Part shown: one piece after another, positions 33,543 to 42,612 of the stretch
How the letters are laid out: each line of letters begins with the position of its first letter
Position numbering within the stretch: the first letter of the stretch is position 1
NCBI GenBank assembly: GCA_017645765.1
Contig: JAGCNV010000046.1
Span: 1-64,000, forward strand
Reading direction: 5' to 3'
Length of the DNA stretch: 64,000 nt
Source of the DNA: a bacterium
GTDB lineage: Bacteria; UBP6; UBA1177
Translations under genes and position numbers: made by a program
Notes under the pieces: model-generated
What the model was told of the DNA's origin: nothing
The model's database searches: none
What the model saw: only the letters and a program-made list of their open reading frames with translations

Positions 33543-34511
33543 ATGAAATGCTTGGCGAAAATCGTTCTTTTTCTTTTTCTGCCGGGCTTTTTCTGCGGCT
33601 GCGAACATAAAACAGAGCTGAACACGCTGACTTTTTCAGGCATGGGAACCGTTCTTTCGGTAATTTACACCGGCGAAAGAAATGAAGTTTTGGAAAATGC
33701 TGTGAAAAAAGATGCAGAAACGGTTGAAAACGAGCTCAGTTATTACAAAGAATCGAGTTTTGTCTCGATACTCAACCGCGAAGCTCACGAAAAAGAGATC
33801 TCTGTGCCGGAACATGTCTGCAAACTTATTGAAAAAAGCATTCAGTTCGGCGAAATGAGCGACGGAGTTTTTGACATAACCTACAAAAGCACGGGCGAAC
33901 TCTGGGAAAACAACGGAAACAAAATCCCGGATGACAAAACGATTGAGGAAAAACAGCGTTTCGTAGGCGGTGACAAACTGAGTGTCAACTGCGCCGAAAA
34001 CAAAATAAAATTCGCCAGCAAAGGTGTAAAAATCGATTTGGGCGGAGTTGCTAAAGGTTACGCGATCGACAGAGCCGCTGAAATCATGAAGAAGCACGGT
34101 GTCGAAAATTTCATCGTGAACTACGGCGGAGACATGCTTTTCTGCGGAAACAAGGGGGGAAAACCGTGGTCGATAGGGATAAAAAATCCGGACAAGCCTT
34201 CGGAAATACTGAAAAAACTCGAACTGGGGACTTCGGGCTGCAAAGGGGTTGCTACAAGCGGTGACTACGAGCGGTTTTTCGTGATAGAAGGAGAGACTTT
34301 TTCACACATCATGAATCCTAAAACAGGCAAACCGGTCAAAGACGCGAAATCGGTCACAGTTATAGGAGAAAATGCTACTCTCACGGATGCCGCCGCGACT
34401 GCCGTTTCGGTCGCTCTGCATGAAAAAGAAAGAGTTGAAAAAATTATGGAAAAATTCCGCGTAAAAATATATACTCTCAGCGGAGAGGATTCTGTTTTGA
34501 AAGAGTGGTGA
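33543..34511 (+). CDS. apbE: ApbE-type FAD:protein FMN transferase lipoprotein
   Basis: 322 residues from ATG 33543 (GGAG upstream); the longer reading starts inside bamA. The signal peptide ends in GFFCGC, a plausible lipobox. ApbE motifs are MGTVLSVIYTGE, KIDLGGVAKGYAIDRAAE, FIVNYGGDMLFCGNKGGKPW, CKGVATSGDYERF, HIMNPKTGKPVKDAKSVTV and TLTDAAATAVSVAL. The last includes the Mg-binding Asp and the Thr/Ala loop. ApbE attaches FMN covalently to Thr/Ser of targets such as NqrB/C, RnfD/G or extracellular flavoproteins. No such target is in this window. It is the last gene of the lol-bam operon. Confidence 0.93.
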   Translation: MKCLAKIVLFLFLPGFFCGCEHKTELNTLTFSGMGTVLSVIYTGERNEVLENAVKKDAETVENELSYYKESSFVSILNREAHEKEISVPEHVCKLIEKSIQFGEMSDGVFDITYKSTGELWENNGNKIPDDKTIEEKQRFVGGDKLSVNCAENKIKFASKGVKIDLGGVAKGYAIDRAAEIMKKHGVENFIVNYGGDMLFCGNKGGKPWSIGIKNPDKPSEILKKLELGTSGCKGVATSGDYERFFVIEGETFSHIMNPKTGKPVKDAKSVTVIGENATLTDAAATAVSVALHEKERVEKIMEKFRVKIYTLSGEDSVLKEW

Positions 34512-34538
34512 AATAATATCGTAAAAATAGGTTGTCAA

Positions 34539-37500
34539 ATGAAGTGTTTTTACTGTTCATGCACTGATGAAAACAAAGACGCCGGTTTTTGTCACGGTTG
34601 CGGAAAAGAATTGGCGCGACTGTGTCCCGTCTGCGGGATAAAATATGACAAAAACGCGAAATTCTGTATGTCGTGCGGTGGAAAACTTGAAGATCTTCCT
34701 GCGAGAAAAGCTGAAAACGCTGCACCGGCTGCGCCGCAAAAGGTCGAAGATGAAGGGATAAAGATCGAATTCGACGATGATGTTCCGCGCGGTGTTTCAA
34801 ATGTCGCGTCAAGTCCGGCAAAAAAAGAAAAAGAGGAGTTTGTCGAAATAGATCTCGGCATTGAAGCCGCTCCCGAAGAAGATCCCGGCGAAAAAACGCT
34901 CAAAGTCCATACCCAGCCTGAACCAGAAAGAAAACCGCGCGTTACCATAGAAATAAAAATGGATGATGAACCCGCCAAGAAAGAAAAAGAAGAAGACGTG
35001 CTTGAACTCGATTTCGAAAAACAGGTCGCCGAGCAGCGCAAACGGAACACTACAGAATCCCGGGCTCATCGAAGAACCACACTGGAATCGATCGAAAACG
35101 AAAAGGGTGCCACCGATTTCATCACAAAATGGGAACCGGCGAAAGAAGCCGTTAAAGAACCCAAAAAAATAGAAAAACCGAAAAAAGCGCCCGATAGTTT
35201 CGATGCACTTTTCGAAGAGCTTACAACCTTGACCATAAAGGTTGAAAAGGAAGTTACCGGAACCTCAGACAAACAAGAAAAAAATGATTTTCAGGATTTG
35301 TTCGAACCGGTAAAAAAACAGCCTGAAACCATGCCGGAAAAACTGACGGAACCAGAACAGCACACAGTTTCGGCAGAAGAACCCGAAGTTTTGCAGGAAG
35401 AGCCTGAAGAGCTTATGCTTGAAATCGAACCTCAGACATCTTCAGCTCAGAAGGAACCTGAAGAAGAAATAGAGCATGAACTTTTTACTGAAGAGCCCGA
35501 TGAAACCAAGTCGGAACAGCCTCAGCCTCAACCGCAGAAAACGGGACAGGCCGCCGCTGTAGCTTCAGGAATAATGTGGGCAAAAAACGCCGATACATAC
35601 AAACTTAAACCGCGTCAGGTTAACGAGACTTACGATGTCTCGTTCGACGAATTCATCCGTGACACAGTAACGCCGGAATTTGAAGAATCGTGTATCCCGA
35701 TGCTGCGGAAAATCGAGCAGAATTTCAGAATATGCAAAGGCGGAGCCTTTTTCCTGCGCGGTCCGTCAGGCATAGGAAAGAGCCGTTTTTTCAACAATGC
35801 AAAGGCTTTTTCCGAAAAAATAGAAAACACCGAAAATCAGGCTTTCAGAGTCGTTGTAAGCGATGCGAACATTTTTGATTTCGACTTCATGATTTTCATA
35901 AATCTCATCAAAAAACTTATGAAAATCGATGATAACACCGATTCAAAAACAGTTGCGGAAAAATTCGATTCTCTCTTCGGAGACGCCCTTCCGGACGGAA
36001 AAAAAGAGTGTCTCGCTGCTTTGATATGCCTCAATTTTGTACCGCTCAGGACAAAGTTGCCGAAACACGATATGGAATACCTTATTTCTTACATTCTTTA
36101 CTGCCTGAGCCGCAACAAACCTGTTCTCTGGGTAATAAACAACGCGAATGCTCTGAATGTCAGAACAGTAAAACTTCTGTCGAACCTCCGTTCCTTTTTC
36201 GACTATGCGCCGATGTCGGTTATCTGCATGGTAGATCCTGACGCTCCGGTCCTTGCAAATGCCGAAGAGGAAAACATCTATGATTTCAAAGGTTTCGGTG
36301 AAGAAAAGCTCACAGAAACCATTTTTTCCGCTTTAGATACAAAAAGAATTCCTGCCGACATGGAAAAGCTTCTTCGCGAAAAAGCGGGCGGGAACATGCT
36401 GTTTGCCATTCAACTTACTGAATATCTTAAGGATTTAGGACTTATTTTCGAGATGAAGGGAAGCTGGCGTTTCGCAAAACTTCCCGATGATTTCGTATGT
36501 CCGCCGGACATAAACGAGCTGATAAGCAAGCGTGTCGCTCTGCTTTCGGAAGATCTGCTGCTCACTTTGAAGGAAATAACGCTCCTTAACCTTTATTCCG
36601 TTCCGAAAGAGTTTTTCGCCCTTGTTTCGACAACAGGCACTGAATGCGTGGATGAACTTATCAAAAAAGGATACATCGTATCTGACGGCGATTCACTGCG
36701 GTTCACTTCTAGAGCCGTCATGAATGTCCTCAAAAAAATGGTAAAAATCGGCAAGCAGGAACGCACTTTTTACCGCAATATCGTCGACAAACTCGCCGCT
36801 TCGCAGGCCGACATCGTTTCAATAAACAAACACTGGCTGCTTCTCAGCTACATCAATCTGGGCGGAATAGTCGACAAGAACATGAATTCGTTCCTCTTCT
36901 CGTCTGCCGCATACATGGAAAAACTCGGATTCTTCGAAATCGCGCAGAGAAGCTACCAGACGATCATTTCTTCTTTCGAAGCTGATGATACCGAAGACGA
37001 CTTCAGAATCCTTCCTGAAATCAAAAATGCGCGTCTGTGGCGCATAGTAGAGCCTCAGTGGGCAAAAATCTTCTGGGAAAAGCTGCTGACCTACGCAAAA
37101 CAGCATTTCGACTATCACCTTGAACTTCTCGCGAAATCGGAACTTCTCCTTCTCGACGAGAAAAACATCAATTTCGCCGCAGTCGCCGACATAATCAAAA
37201 AATTCCATATCGCAGGCTGCTACGAAGACGAGTTCCGCCTTATAGACAAAACAACGGATATTCTCATCGGCAACGAAAATCATCTCGAGGCAAACACTTT
37301 TGCAGTCCGCGGCTACAAACTTCTTCGTGACGTCATCGTAAAATCTGACGGAAAAGGAGTTCGTCCGGCAGAATTTATCTACATTCTTTACATCAGAAGC
37401 GCGTGCAAACTCGCAGAGATCTGCATAATGCTCAAAAACTATCCGCAGGCTACCGAAATTCTCGAAGAAGCTCTTAACTATGCGGAAAAATTCGGCGTTT

Positions 37501-37718
37501 CCTACTTCAAATCAAAAATCATGTTCCTGCTCGGAAAGATAAGAATGATGAACAAGGAACCATGGGAAGAACTCATCAAAGACGGTTTTTCCAATGCTCT
37601 CATCAGCATGGATTTCTCGATAATCAAGGCATTCCTTCACTTTTTTGAGGAAAACGGACTTGAAAACAAAGACTGGGTCGAACCTTTCCTTGAATACAAA
37701 AACTGCATGAATTTCTAA
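34539..37718 (+). CDS. Zinc-ribbon protein with STAND-like ATPase and TPR-like C-terminus
   Basis: 1059 residues. The N-terminus has two CxxC zinc ribbons (Cys3/6 with 18/21, Cys29/32 with 43/46). A long acidic disordered linker runs from about 50 to 355. An ATPase domain follows with Walker A FLRGPSGIGKSRFF (about 405-415); the place of Walker B reads VLWVINNANAL (about 529), with Asn in place of the usual acidic pair. C-terminal helical repeats (about 650-1050) look TPR-like (QATEILEEALNYAEKFGVSY). This order recalls AAA_16/STAND proteins that pair with kinases or cyclases in multidomain signalling proteins. No catalytic output domain is present. The RBS is weak (AGGTTG). Cytosolic; function unknown. 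Confidence 0.65.
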   Translation: MKCFYCSCTDENKDAGFCHGCGKELARLCPVCGIKYDKNAKFCMSCGGKLEDLPARKAENAAPAAPQKVEDEGIKIEFDDDVPRGVSNVASSPAKKEKEEFVEIDLGIEAAPEEDPGEKTLKVHTQPEPERKPRVTIEIKMDDEPAKKEKEEDVLELDFEKQVAEQRKRNTTESRAHRRTTLESIENEKGATDFITKWEPAKEAVKEPKKIEKPKKAPDSFDALFEELTTLTIKVEKEVTGTSDKQEKNDFQDLFEPVKKQPETMPEKLTEPEQHTVSAEEPEVLQEEPEELMLEIEPQTSSAQKEPEEEIEHELFTEEPDETKSEQPQPQPQKTGQAAAVASGIMWAKNADTYKLKPRQVNETYDVSFDEFIRDTVTPEFEESCIPMLRKIEQNFRICKGGAFFLRGPSGIGKSRFFNNAKAFSEKIENTENQAFRVVVSDANIFDFDFMIFINLIKKLMKIDDNTDSKTVAEKFDSLFGDALPDGKKECLAALICLNFVPLRTKLPKHDMEYLISYILYCLSRNKPVLWVINNANALNVRTVKLLSNLRSFFDYAPMSVICMVDPDAPVLANAEEENIYDFKGFGEEKLTETIFSALDTKRIPADMEKLLREKAGGNMLFAIQLTEYLKDLGLIFEMKGSWRFAKLPDDFVCPPDINELISKRVALLSEDLLLTLKEITLLNLYSVPKEFFALVSTTGTECVDELIKKGYIVSDGDSLRFTSRAVMNVLKKMVKIGKQERTFYRNIVDKLAASQADIVSINKHWLLLSYINLGGIVDKNMNSFLFSSAAYMEKLGFFEIAQRSYQTIISSFEADDTEDDFRILPEIKNARLWRIVEPQWAKIFWEKLLTYAKQHFDYHLELLAKSELLLLDEKNINFAAVADIIKKFHIAGCYEDEFRLIDKTTDILIGNENHLEANTFAVRGYKLLRDVIVKSDGKGVRPAEFIYILYIRSACKLAEICIMLKNYPQATEILEEALNYAEKFGVSYFKSKIMFLLGKIRMMNKEPWEELIKDGFSNALISMDFSIIKAFLHFFEENGLENKDWVEPFLEYKNCMNF

Positions 37719-38557
37719 CGAACCAGATTTATTTTTCTTACAGTTCTGAACCTTTTTGAAAACTCAGCGACGATTTTCTGAGCGGTTTCTTCGGTTTCGG
37801 TCATTGCGACGAGTGTGGAGCCGCTTCCCGACATGAAAACTTTGGAGGCTCCCGCAAGTTCAAGTTCGGTTTTGACGCGGGCGATCTCGGGAAATTCGGA
37901 GAAGACTATCTCTTCGAAATCATTGAAGATATGCTCTTTTTCCCAGGAGAAATTTTCCGGAACGCGGTTTGAAGTATTGCAGTCGGGATAAGTTTTGTCG
38001 AAAAGAGAGTAGGCGAGCTTTGTGTCGACGTGGATCTCGGGGTTTACGAGAACGAAAATGTCGTCGCTCTGCGGAAGATCGACCGGTTCGGTTTTTTCAC
38101 CCAGACCTTTGACGACCGCAGGCTTTCCGAGAACGAAAAACGGCACGTCACTTCCGATTTTTGAAGCGATTTCAATAAGTTGAGTCAAACTCAAATCAAG
38201 TTTGCAGTATTCGTTCAGAAACTTCAGAAATGCCGCAGCATTGCTGCTTCCGCCGCCCAAACCTGCTCCTGTCGGGATCGATTTTTCGATTTTTACCGAA
38301 AATTTCGGAAGTTCTTTCCCGACATAGTTCCTAAGTGCCGAATATGCTTTGAAAACTATGTTTTTTTCAGTCTGAATTTCTTCGGCGATCCCCTTTGTGA
38401 CAACTGAAAAAGTGTCGCTTTCTTCGATTTCCAATTTGTCGCAGATATCAATCGGGGCGAAAAGCGAACGGAGAAAATGCATTCCGCTCGCCTTGTCGCG
38501 CCCTTCGATCTTAAGAAAAATATTGATTTTTGCAGGAGAATAAATTGTTGAAATCAT
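37715..38557 (-). CDS. ispE: 4-(cytidine 5'-diphospho)-2-C-methyl-D-erythritol kinase IspE
   Basis: 280 residues of GHMP-kinase fold. SPAKINIFLKIEGRD opens the protein, and the ATP-binding motif PTGAGLGGGSSNAAAFL lies near residue 92. C-terminal VFMSGSGSTLVAM is motif III of the family. IspE phosphorylates CDP-ME in the non-mevalonate isoprenoid pathway, so the organism is expected to use MEP rather than mevalonate. Its end overlaps the convergent ATPase gene by 4 nt. No other MEP-pathway gene is in the window. Confidence 0.95.
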   Translation of the reverse strand: MISTIYSPAKINIFLKIEGRDKASGMHFLRSLFAPIDICDKLEIEESDTFSVVTKGIAEEIQTEKNIVFKAYSALRNYVGKELPKFSVKIEKSIPTGAGLGGGSSNAAAFLKFLNEYCKLDLSLTQLIEIASKIGSDVPFFVLGKPAVVKGLGEKTEPVDLPQSDDIFVLVNPEIHVDTKLAYSLFDKTYPDCNTSNRVPENFSWEKEHIFNDFEEIVFSEFPEIARVKTELELAGASKVFMSGSGSTLVAMTETEETAQKIVAEFSKRFRTVRKINLVR

Positions 38558-38573
38558 TTAAAAATAAGAGATT

Positions 38574-40655
38574 TTACTGGTTAAGCCACTTTTCGAACTC
38601 GTCGAACGAAAGTTCTCTTCCGAGGAAGTCGCGGACCATCTGCATACCGTCTTTTGCGCCGCCTGCTTTGAGAACCTGATCTCTGTATCTGCCCATGATT
38701 TCGGGGTTCATGAGACCGCCGTTCTGCTGAATGTAGCCATAGAAGTCTTTCGCAACTGAAAGTGACCACATGTAGGTGTAGTAGTTCGAGCTGTATCCTT
38801 CCAAATGTCCGAAATTCTCGATCTGATGAGTCTCTTCGTAGGTTTTCCAGGGTGAGAACTCTCTTTCGGTCTTTTTCTCGAAAGCGTGGTGATTGAAACC
38901 TTCGGCATCAGGATCCTGAAGGTAAACTTCAAGCGAAAGGATCGCAAGGTAAAGCTGTCTTGAAGTGTGGAGACCTTTGCCGAATTCATCTGATTTTTTC
39001 ATCTTTTCGACAAGTTCAGCCGGGATCGGCTCGCCTGCGTCGTTGGTTGCCCAGAGCTGAAGGATCGGAGCATCCCATACATATTCTTCCATGAACTGCG
39101 ACGGAGTTTCGACGAAGTCTCTCTGGCAGTTGGTTCCTGCGAAACGGATGTATTTGTGTTCGCTTGCAAGAATTCCGTGGATAAGGTGTCCGAACTCGTG
39201 GAAAAGGGTCTGAACGCTGTCGTGACCGACATAAGCCTTGCCGTTTACGGGTGTCGGGAAGTTTCCGACGATAGCCATTCTCGGAAGCCTTCCTTTGATT
39301 CCCTGCTGGTTTGTGAACATTGCGAAATGTTTGTATTTGTTTTCACGCGGATAAAGGTCAAGGTCGAACGTTCCGATCTGTTTGCCGTCGGAATAAACAT
39401 CATAAGAAAGAATGCTTTCGTGCCATACGTCATCGCGTTTGATCTGTTTGAATTCAAGACCGAAAATCTTTGAATTTACTGTGAAAATTCCGTTCAAAAC
39501 TTTCTGGATTTCAAAGTAGGGTCTGACTGTTTCGGGGTCATAGCTGAATTTTTCCATTCTGACAAGACGCGGAATGTAGAATCTGTCCCACGGCTCGACT
39601 TCGACATCGTCTTTACCTGCGAGCTGTTTTTTCTTCGCAAGAAGGATCTCTGCCTCTTTTTTAGCATAAGGCATTGATATCGCAGCAATTTTCTTAACGA
39701 AATTCTCTGCGTTTTCCGGATTTCCGATCATAAGTTTTGCCTGGGAATATTCAGGCCAGTTTTTGTAACCCAGAAGGTTTGCAAGTTTTTTTCTTGCTCT
39801 TAAAAGTTTGTCGAAAACCTCTTCATTTGAAGGATAAGCGACTGTCTGAGCCATGAAATACATCTCTTTTCTCAGAGTTTCGTCATCAGCCGATTCCATT
39901 ACCGGGAAGTAATCAGGATAATCGCTGGTCAGAGTGATCATGCCGTTTTCGTCTTTCGCATGACCGTTGATAAAATCCTCGGGAAGCCCTTTGAGTCTTT
40001 CCGGAGAAACTTTGATGCTCTTTCTGTCGCTTGCGATGTTTGCATTGAACTGCTGAGCGATTGCAACGAGTTCTGCATTGACTTTTTTGATTTCTTCACG
40101 TGTTTTCTCGTCTTTGTCAACGCCCGAACGTTTGAAATCGTCAATGACGTCTTTGAGGAAGTGCTTGTCTTCATCATCGAATGACGGATCGTCAGCCGGG
40201 ATTGCTGCCATGACTTTGTAAAGATCTGCGTCAAGGTTGATCTCCGAAAGGATCGCCATAAGTTCGCTTTCAGCAGCCATTGCAGCATCTCTCATTCCTT
40301 TGTCGGGGTGATTCATCTGATAAATTTCGATTTTGCCCCAAGCGTCTTCGATTTTAATTTCGAAATTGTTGAAAAGCTGAAGTTTTTCGATGGGTTTTCT
40401 TTCTGCCGGATTTGCCTTGATGTCCGCAATAATTGCTTTTACTGCGGCGAATTCGTCTGTGCAGTGCTTGTAGAAAGCGTTTCCTTTTTCACCGAAATCA
40501 GGAGCTTTTGCTCCAGCCTGTTCGGGCTGAGCAGCCTGTTCTTGAGCCGGAGTCTCCGACTGTTTTGCAGGTGCTTCGTCTTTTGCCGGCTGGCTTCCGC
40601 ATGAAGCAAAGAAAAATCCGGCAATAACTGTCAGAATAACCAAGCTTTTTTTCAT
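38574..40655 (-). CDS. M3-family metallopeptidase lipoprotein (oligopeptidase/dipeptidyl carboxypeptidase)
   Basis: 693 residues. The signal peptide ends in the lipobox FFASC (Cys19), then a short Gln/Ala/Pro/Glu linker. The zinc site TLFHEFGHLIHG (HEXXH near residue 510) and GTNCQRDFVETPSQFMEEY with the third-ligand Glu are diagnostic of the thimet/M3 family. M3 enzymes cut short peptides inside a narrow channel; most are cytosolic, so a lipoprotein version implies digestion of peptides in the periplasm or at the cell surface. GAGGAAAAA precedes the ATG. The gene is divergent from glyA. Confidence 0.9.
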   Translation of the reverse strand: MKKSLVILTVIAGFFFASCGSQPAKDEAPAKQSETPAQEQAAQPEQAGAKAPDFGEKGNAFYKHCTDEFAAVKAIIADIKANPAERKPIEKLQLFNNFEIKIEDAWGKIEIYQMNHPDKGMRDAAMAAESELMAILSEINLDADLYKVMAAIPADDPSFDDEDKHFLKDVIDDFKRSGVDKDEKTREEIKKVNAELVAIAQQFNANIASDRKSIKVSPERLKGLPEDFINGHAKDENGMITLTSDYPDYFPVMESADDETLRKEMYFMAQTVAYPSNEEVFDKLLRARKKLANLLGYKNWPEYSQAKLMIGNPENAENFVKKIAAISMPYAKKEAEILLAKKKQLAGKDDVEVEPWDRFYIPRLVRMEKFSYDPETVRPYFEIQKVLNGIFTVNSKIFGLEFKQIKRDDVWHESILSYDVYSDGKQIGTFDLDLYPRENKYKHFAMFTNQQGIKGRLPRMAIVGNFPTPVNGKAYVGHDSVQTLFHEFGHLIHGILASEHKYIRFAGTNCQRDFVETPSQFMEEYVWDAPILQLWATNDAGEPIPAELVEKMKKSDEFGKGLHTSRQLYLAILSLEVYLQDPDAEGFNHHAFEKKTEREFSPWKTYEETHQIENFGHLEGYSSNYYTYMWSLSVAKDFYGYIQQNGGLMNPEIMGRYRDQVLKAGGAKDGMQMVRDFLGRELSFDEFEKWLNQ

Positions 40656-40735
40656 TTTTTCCTCCTTTTATGAAAAAACATTGCCTTTTTAAAGCACAAA
40701 ATTTTAAGGAATAAGGAAAAAGTGTCAATTTTTCA

Positions 40736-40782
40736 ACCGCAAATTTGCAAAATAATTTATTATTATTAAACTCTTGCGGTTT
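40736..40782. other. Inverted repeat in the glyA upstream region
   Basis: AACCGCAA (40736-40743) and TTGCGGTT (40775-40782) are perfect 8-bp inverted arms around 31 AT-rich bases, followed by TTTT. It could be an operator for the divergent peptidase and glyA genes, or a leader hairpin of glyA. Nothing else decisive is seen in this 158-bp gap. Confidence 0.35.
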
Positions 40783-40813
40783 TTTGGTTTTTTAACTTTT
40801 TTTGGAGGATAAA

Positions 40814-42106
40814 ATGTTGAATTTGAAGTACATCCCGAGTGTTGACCCGGAAGTTGCAGCAATCATCGAGAAAGAGGCTGAGAGACAGGAAGGCGGTCTT
40901 GAACTTATCGCCAGCGAAAACTTTACAAGCAACGCTGTCATGGAAGCGCAGGGTTCGCTGCTTACAAACAAATATGCCGAAGGTTATCCGAAAAAGAGAT
41001 ACTACGGCGGCTGCGAAGTTGTTGACCAGGTTGAAAAACTTGCGAAAGAGAGAGCTTGCGAACTTTTCGGCGCAGAGTGTGCAAACGTTCAGCCCCACAG
41101 CGGTTCCCAGGCAAATATGAGCGTCTACTTCACCGTCTGCAAACCTGGCGACACGGTTCTCGCGATGAACCTCAACCACGGCGGCCACCTCTCTCACGGC
41201 AGCCCGGTAAACTTCTCCGGAAAACTTTACAACATCGTTCCCTACGGCGTTGCGAAAGAAACCGGCAGGATCGACTACGACGAAATGGAAAGACTTGCCC
41301 TCGAGCATAAACCGAGAATGATCCTTGCAGGCGCTTCGGCTTATCCGAGAATCATCGACTTCAAAAGAATCCGCGAGATCTGCGACAAAGTTGGCGCGAT
41401 CATGTGGGTAGATATGGCTCACATTGCCGGTCTCGTAGCTGCAGGACTTCATCCGAGCCCAGTTCCTTACTGCGATTTTGTAACTTCGACGACCCACAAA
41501 ACCTTGAGAGGCCCGAGAAGCGGTCTTGTTCTCGCAAAGAAAGAATACGAGAAAGACCTCAACTCCGCTGTATTCCCCGGAATGCAGGGCGGTCCGCTTA
41601 TGCACGTCATCGCTGCAAAGGCTGTATGCTTCAAAGAAGCGCTTGACCCGAGCTTCAAAGTCTATATGACCCAGGTTGTCAAAAACGCTGCCGCAATGGC
41701 TGACGAATTCAACAAAATGGGTTATAACCTTGTTTCGGGCGGCACCGACAACCACCTTATGCTCATCGACCTCAGAAACAAAGGCAAAACTGGCAAAATC
41801 GTCGAGAAAGCTCTTGACAAGGCTCACATCACCGTCAACAAGAACATGGTTCCGTTCGACGATCAGTCGCCTTTCATCACGAGCGGTATCCGCGTAGGAA
41901 CTCCTTTCCTCACCACAAGAGGTCTCAATGAAGACGATGTCCGCCATGTCGCAAGACTTATGGACAAAGTCATCATGAACATCAAGAGCAACGAGTTCAA
42001 CCCGAAAATCGGTATCGATGACAGCATCATCGACAGCAAAGTCATTGAAGAAGTTCACAATGAAGTTGTCGAAATCTGCAAAAAATACCCGCTCATCAAC
42101 AGATAG
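40814..42106 (+). CDS. glyA: Serine hydroxymethyltransferase GlyA
   Basis: 430 residues from ATG 40814 with GGAGG 6 nt upstream; a TTG at 40802 lies before the ribosome-binding site. [27 protein letters not shown] and the PLP-lysine motif [19 protein letters not shown] are diagnostic. It interconverts serine and glycine with tetrahydrofolate, supplying one-carbon units such as the methylene-THF used by MnmEG. nrdR follows at 31 nt and is likely co-transcribed. Confidence 0.97.
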   Translation: MLNLKYIPSVDPEVAAIIEKEAERQEGGLELIASENFTSNAVMEAQGSLLTNKYAEGYPKKRYYGGCEVVDQVEKLAKERACELFGAECANVQPHSGSQANMSVYFTVCKPGDTVLAMNLNHGGHLSHGSPVNFSGKLYNIVPYGVAKETGRIDYDEMERLALEHKPRMILAGASAYPRIIDFKRIREICDKVGAIMWVDMAHIAGLVAAGLHPSPVPYCDFVTSTTHKTLRGPRSGLVLAKKEYEKDLNSAVFPGMQGGPLMHVIAAKAVCFKEALDPSFKVYMTQVVKNAAAMADEFNKMGYNLVSGGTDNHLMLIDLRNKGKTGKIVEKALDKAHITVNKNMVPFDDQSPFITSGIRVGTPFLTTRGLNEDDVRHVARLMDKVIMNIKSNEFNPKIGIDDSIIDSKVIEEVHNEVVEICKKYPLINR

Positions 42107-42137
42107 TCCTTTTTCATAAACTTTTTCAGGTTGTCAC

Positions 42138-42596
42138 ATGAGATGTCCATTCTGCGGTTCAATTAAAGATAAAGTTATTGATTCCCGTTCCACTAAAGAC
42201 GACTGTGAAATCAGAAGACGGCGCGAGTGCGAGGACTGCGGCGGCAGATTCACGACTTACGAGCGGATTGAGGAAATTATGCCCGTCGTAAAAAAGAAAA
42301 ACGGCGAAAGAGAACCTTACGACCGGAACAAAATCAAAAAAGGGCTCATGATTTCGTGTCAGAAACGCCCCGTTTCGGCTGAAACGATCGACCAGATGAT
42401 CGATAAAATCGAAAAAGAACTTCAGTCCTACGAAAAGAAGGAAATCGAAACGAGCGTCATCGGCGATATCGTCATGAACGTACTGAAAGAGGTCGACAAA
42501 GTCGCGTTCATCCGCTTCGCATCAGTCTATAAAGAATTCGTTGACCCGGAAGACTTCATCGCCAAAGTGAACGAAGTCCGCGAAGAAAATAAATAA
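42138..42596 (+). CDS. nrdR: Transcriptional repressor NrdR
   Basis: 152 residues. The N-terminal zinc ribbon (MRCPFCGS, Cys3/6; CEDCGGRFTTYE, Cys31/34) is followed by an ATP-cone domain (PVVKKKNGEREPYDRNKIKKG) ending in the usual short tail. NrdR binds NrdR boxes upstream of ribonucleotide reductase genes and represses them according to ATP/dATP status. The glyA-nrdR pairing is common in several phyla. No nrd operon is in the window. Confidence 0.96.
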   Translation: MRCPFCGSIKDKVIDSRSTKDDCEIRRRRECEDCGGRFTTYERIEEIMPVVKKKNGEREPYDRNKIKKGLMISCQKRPVSAETIDQMIDKIEKELQSYEKKEIETSVIGDIVMNVLKEVDKVAFIRFASVYKEFVDPEDFIAKVNEVREENK

Positions 42597-42612
42597 ATTT
42601 CAGGTTTTTAGT

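Noticed and set aside
40766-42058. 430-residue open frame antisense to glyA
   Set aside because: It mirrors glyA codon for codon and has no ribosome-binding site or recognisable family; it is a by-product of codon bias in a highly conserved gene.
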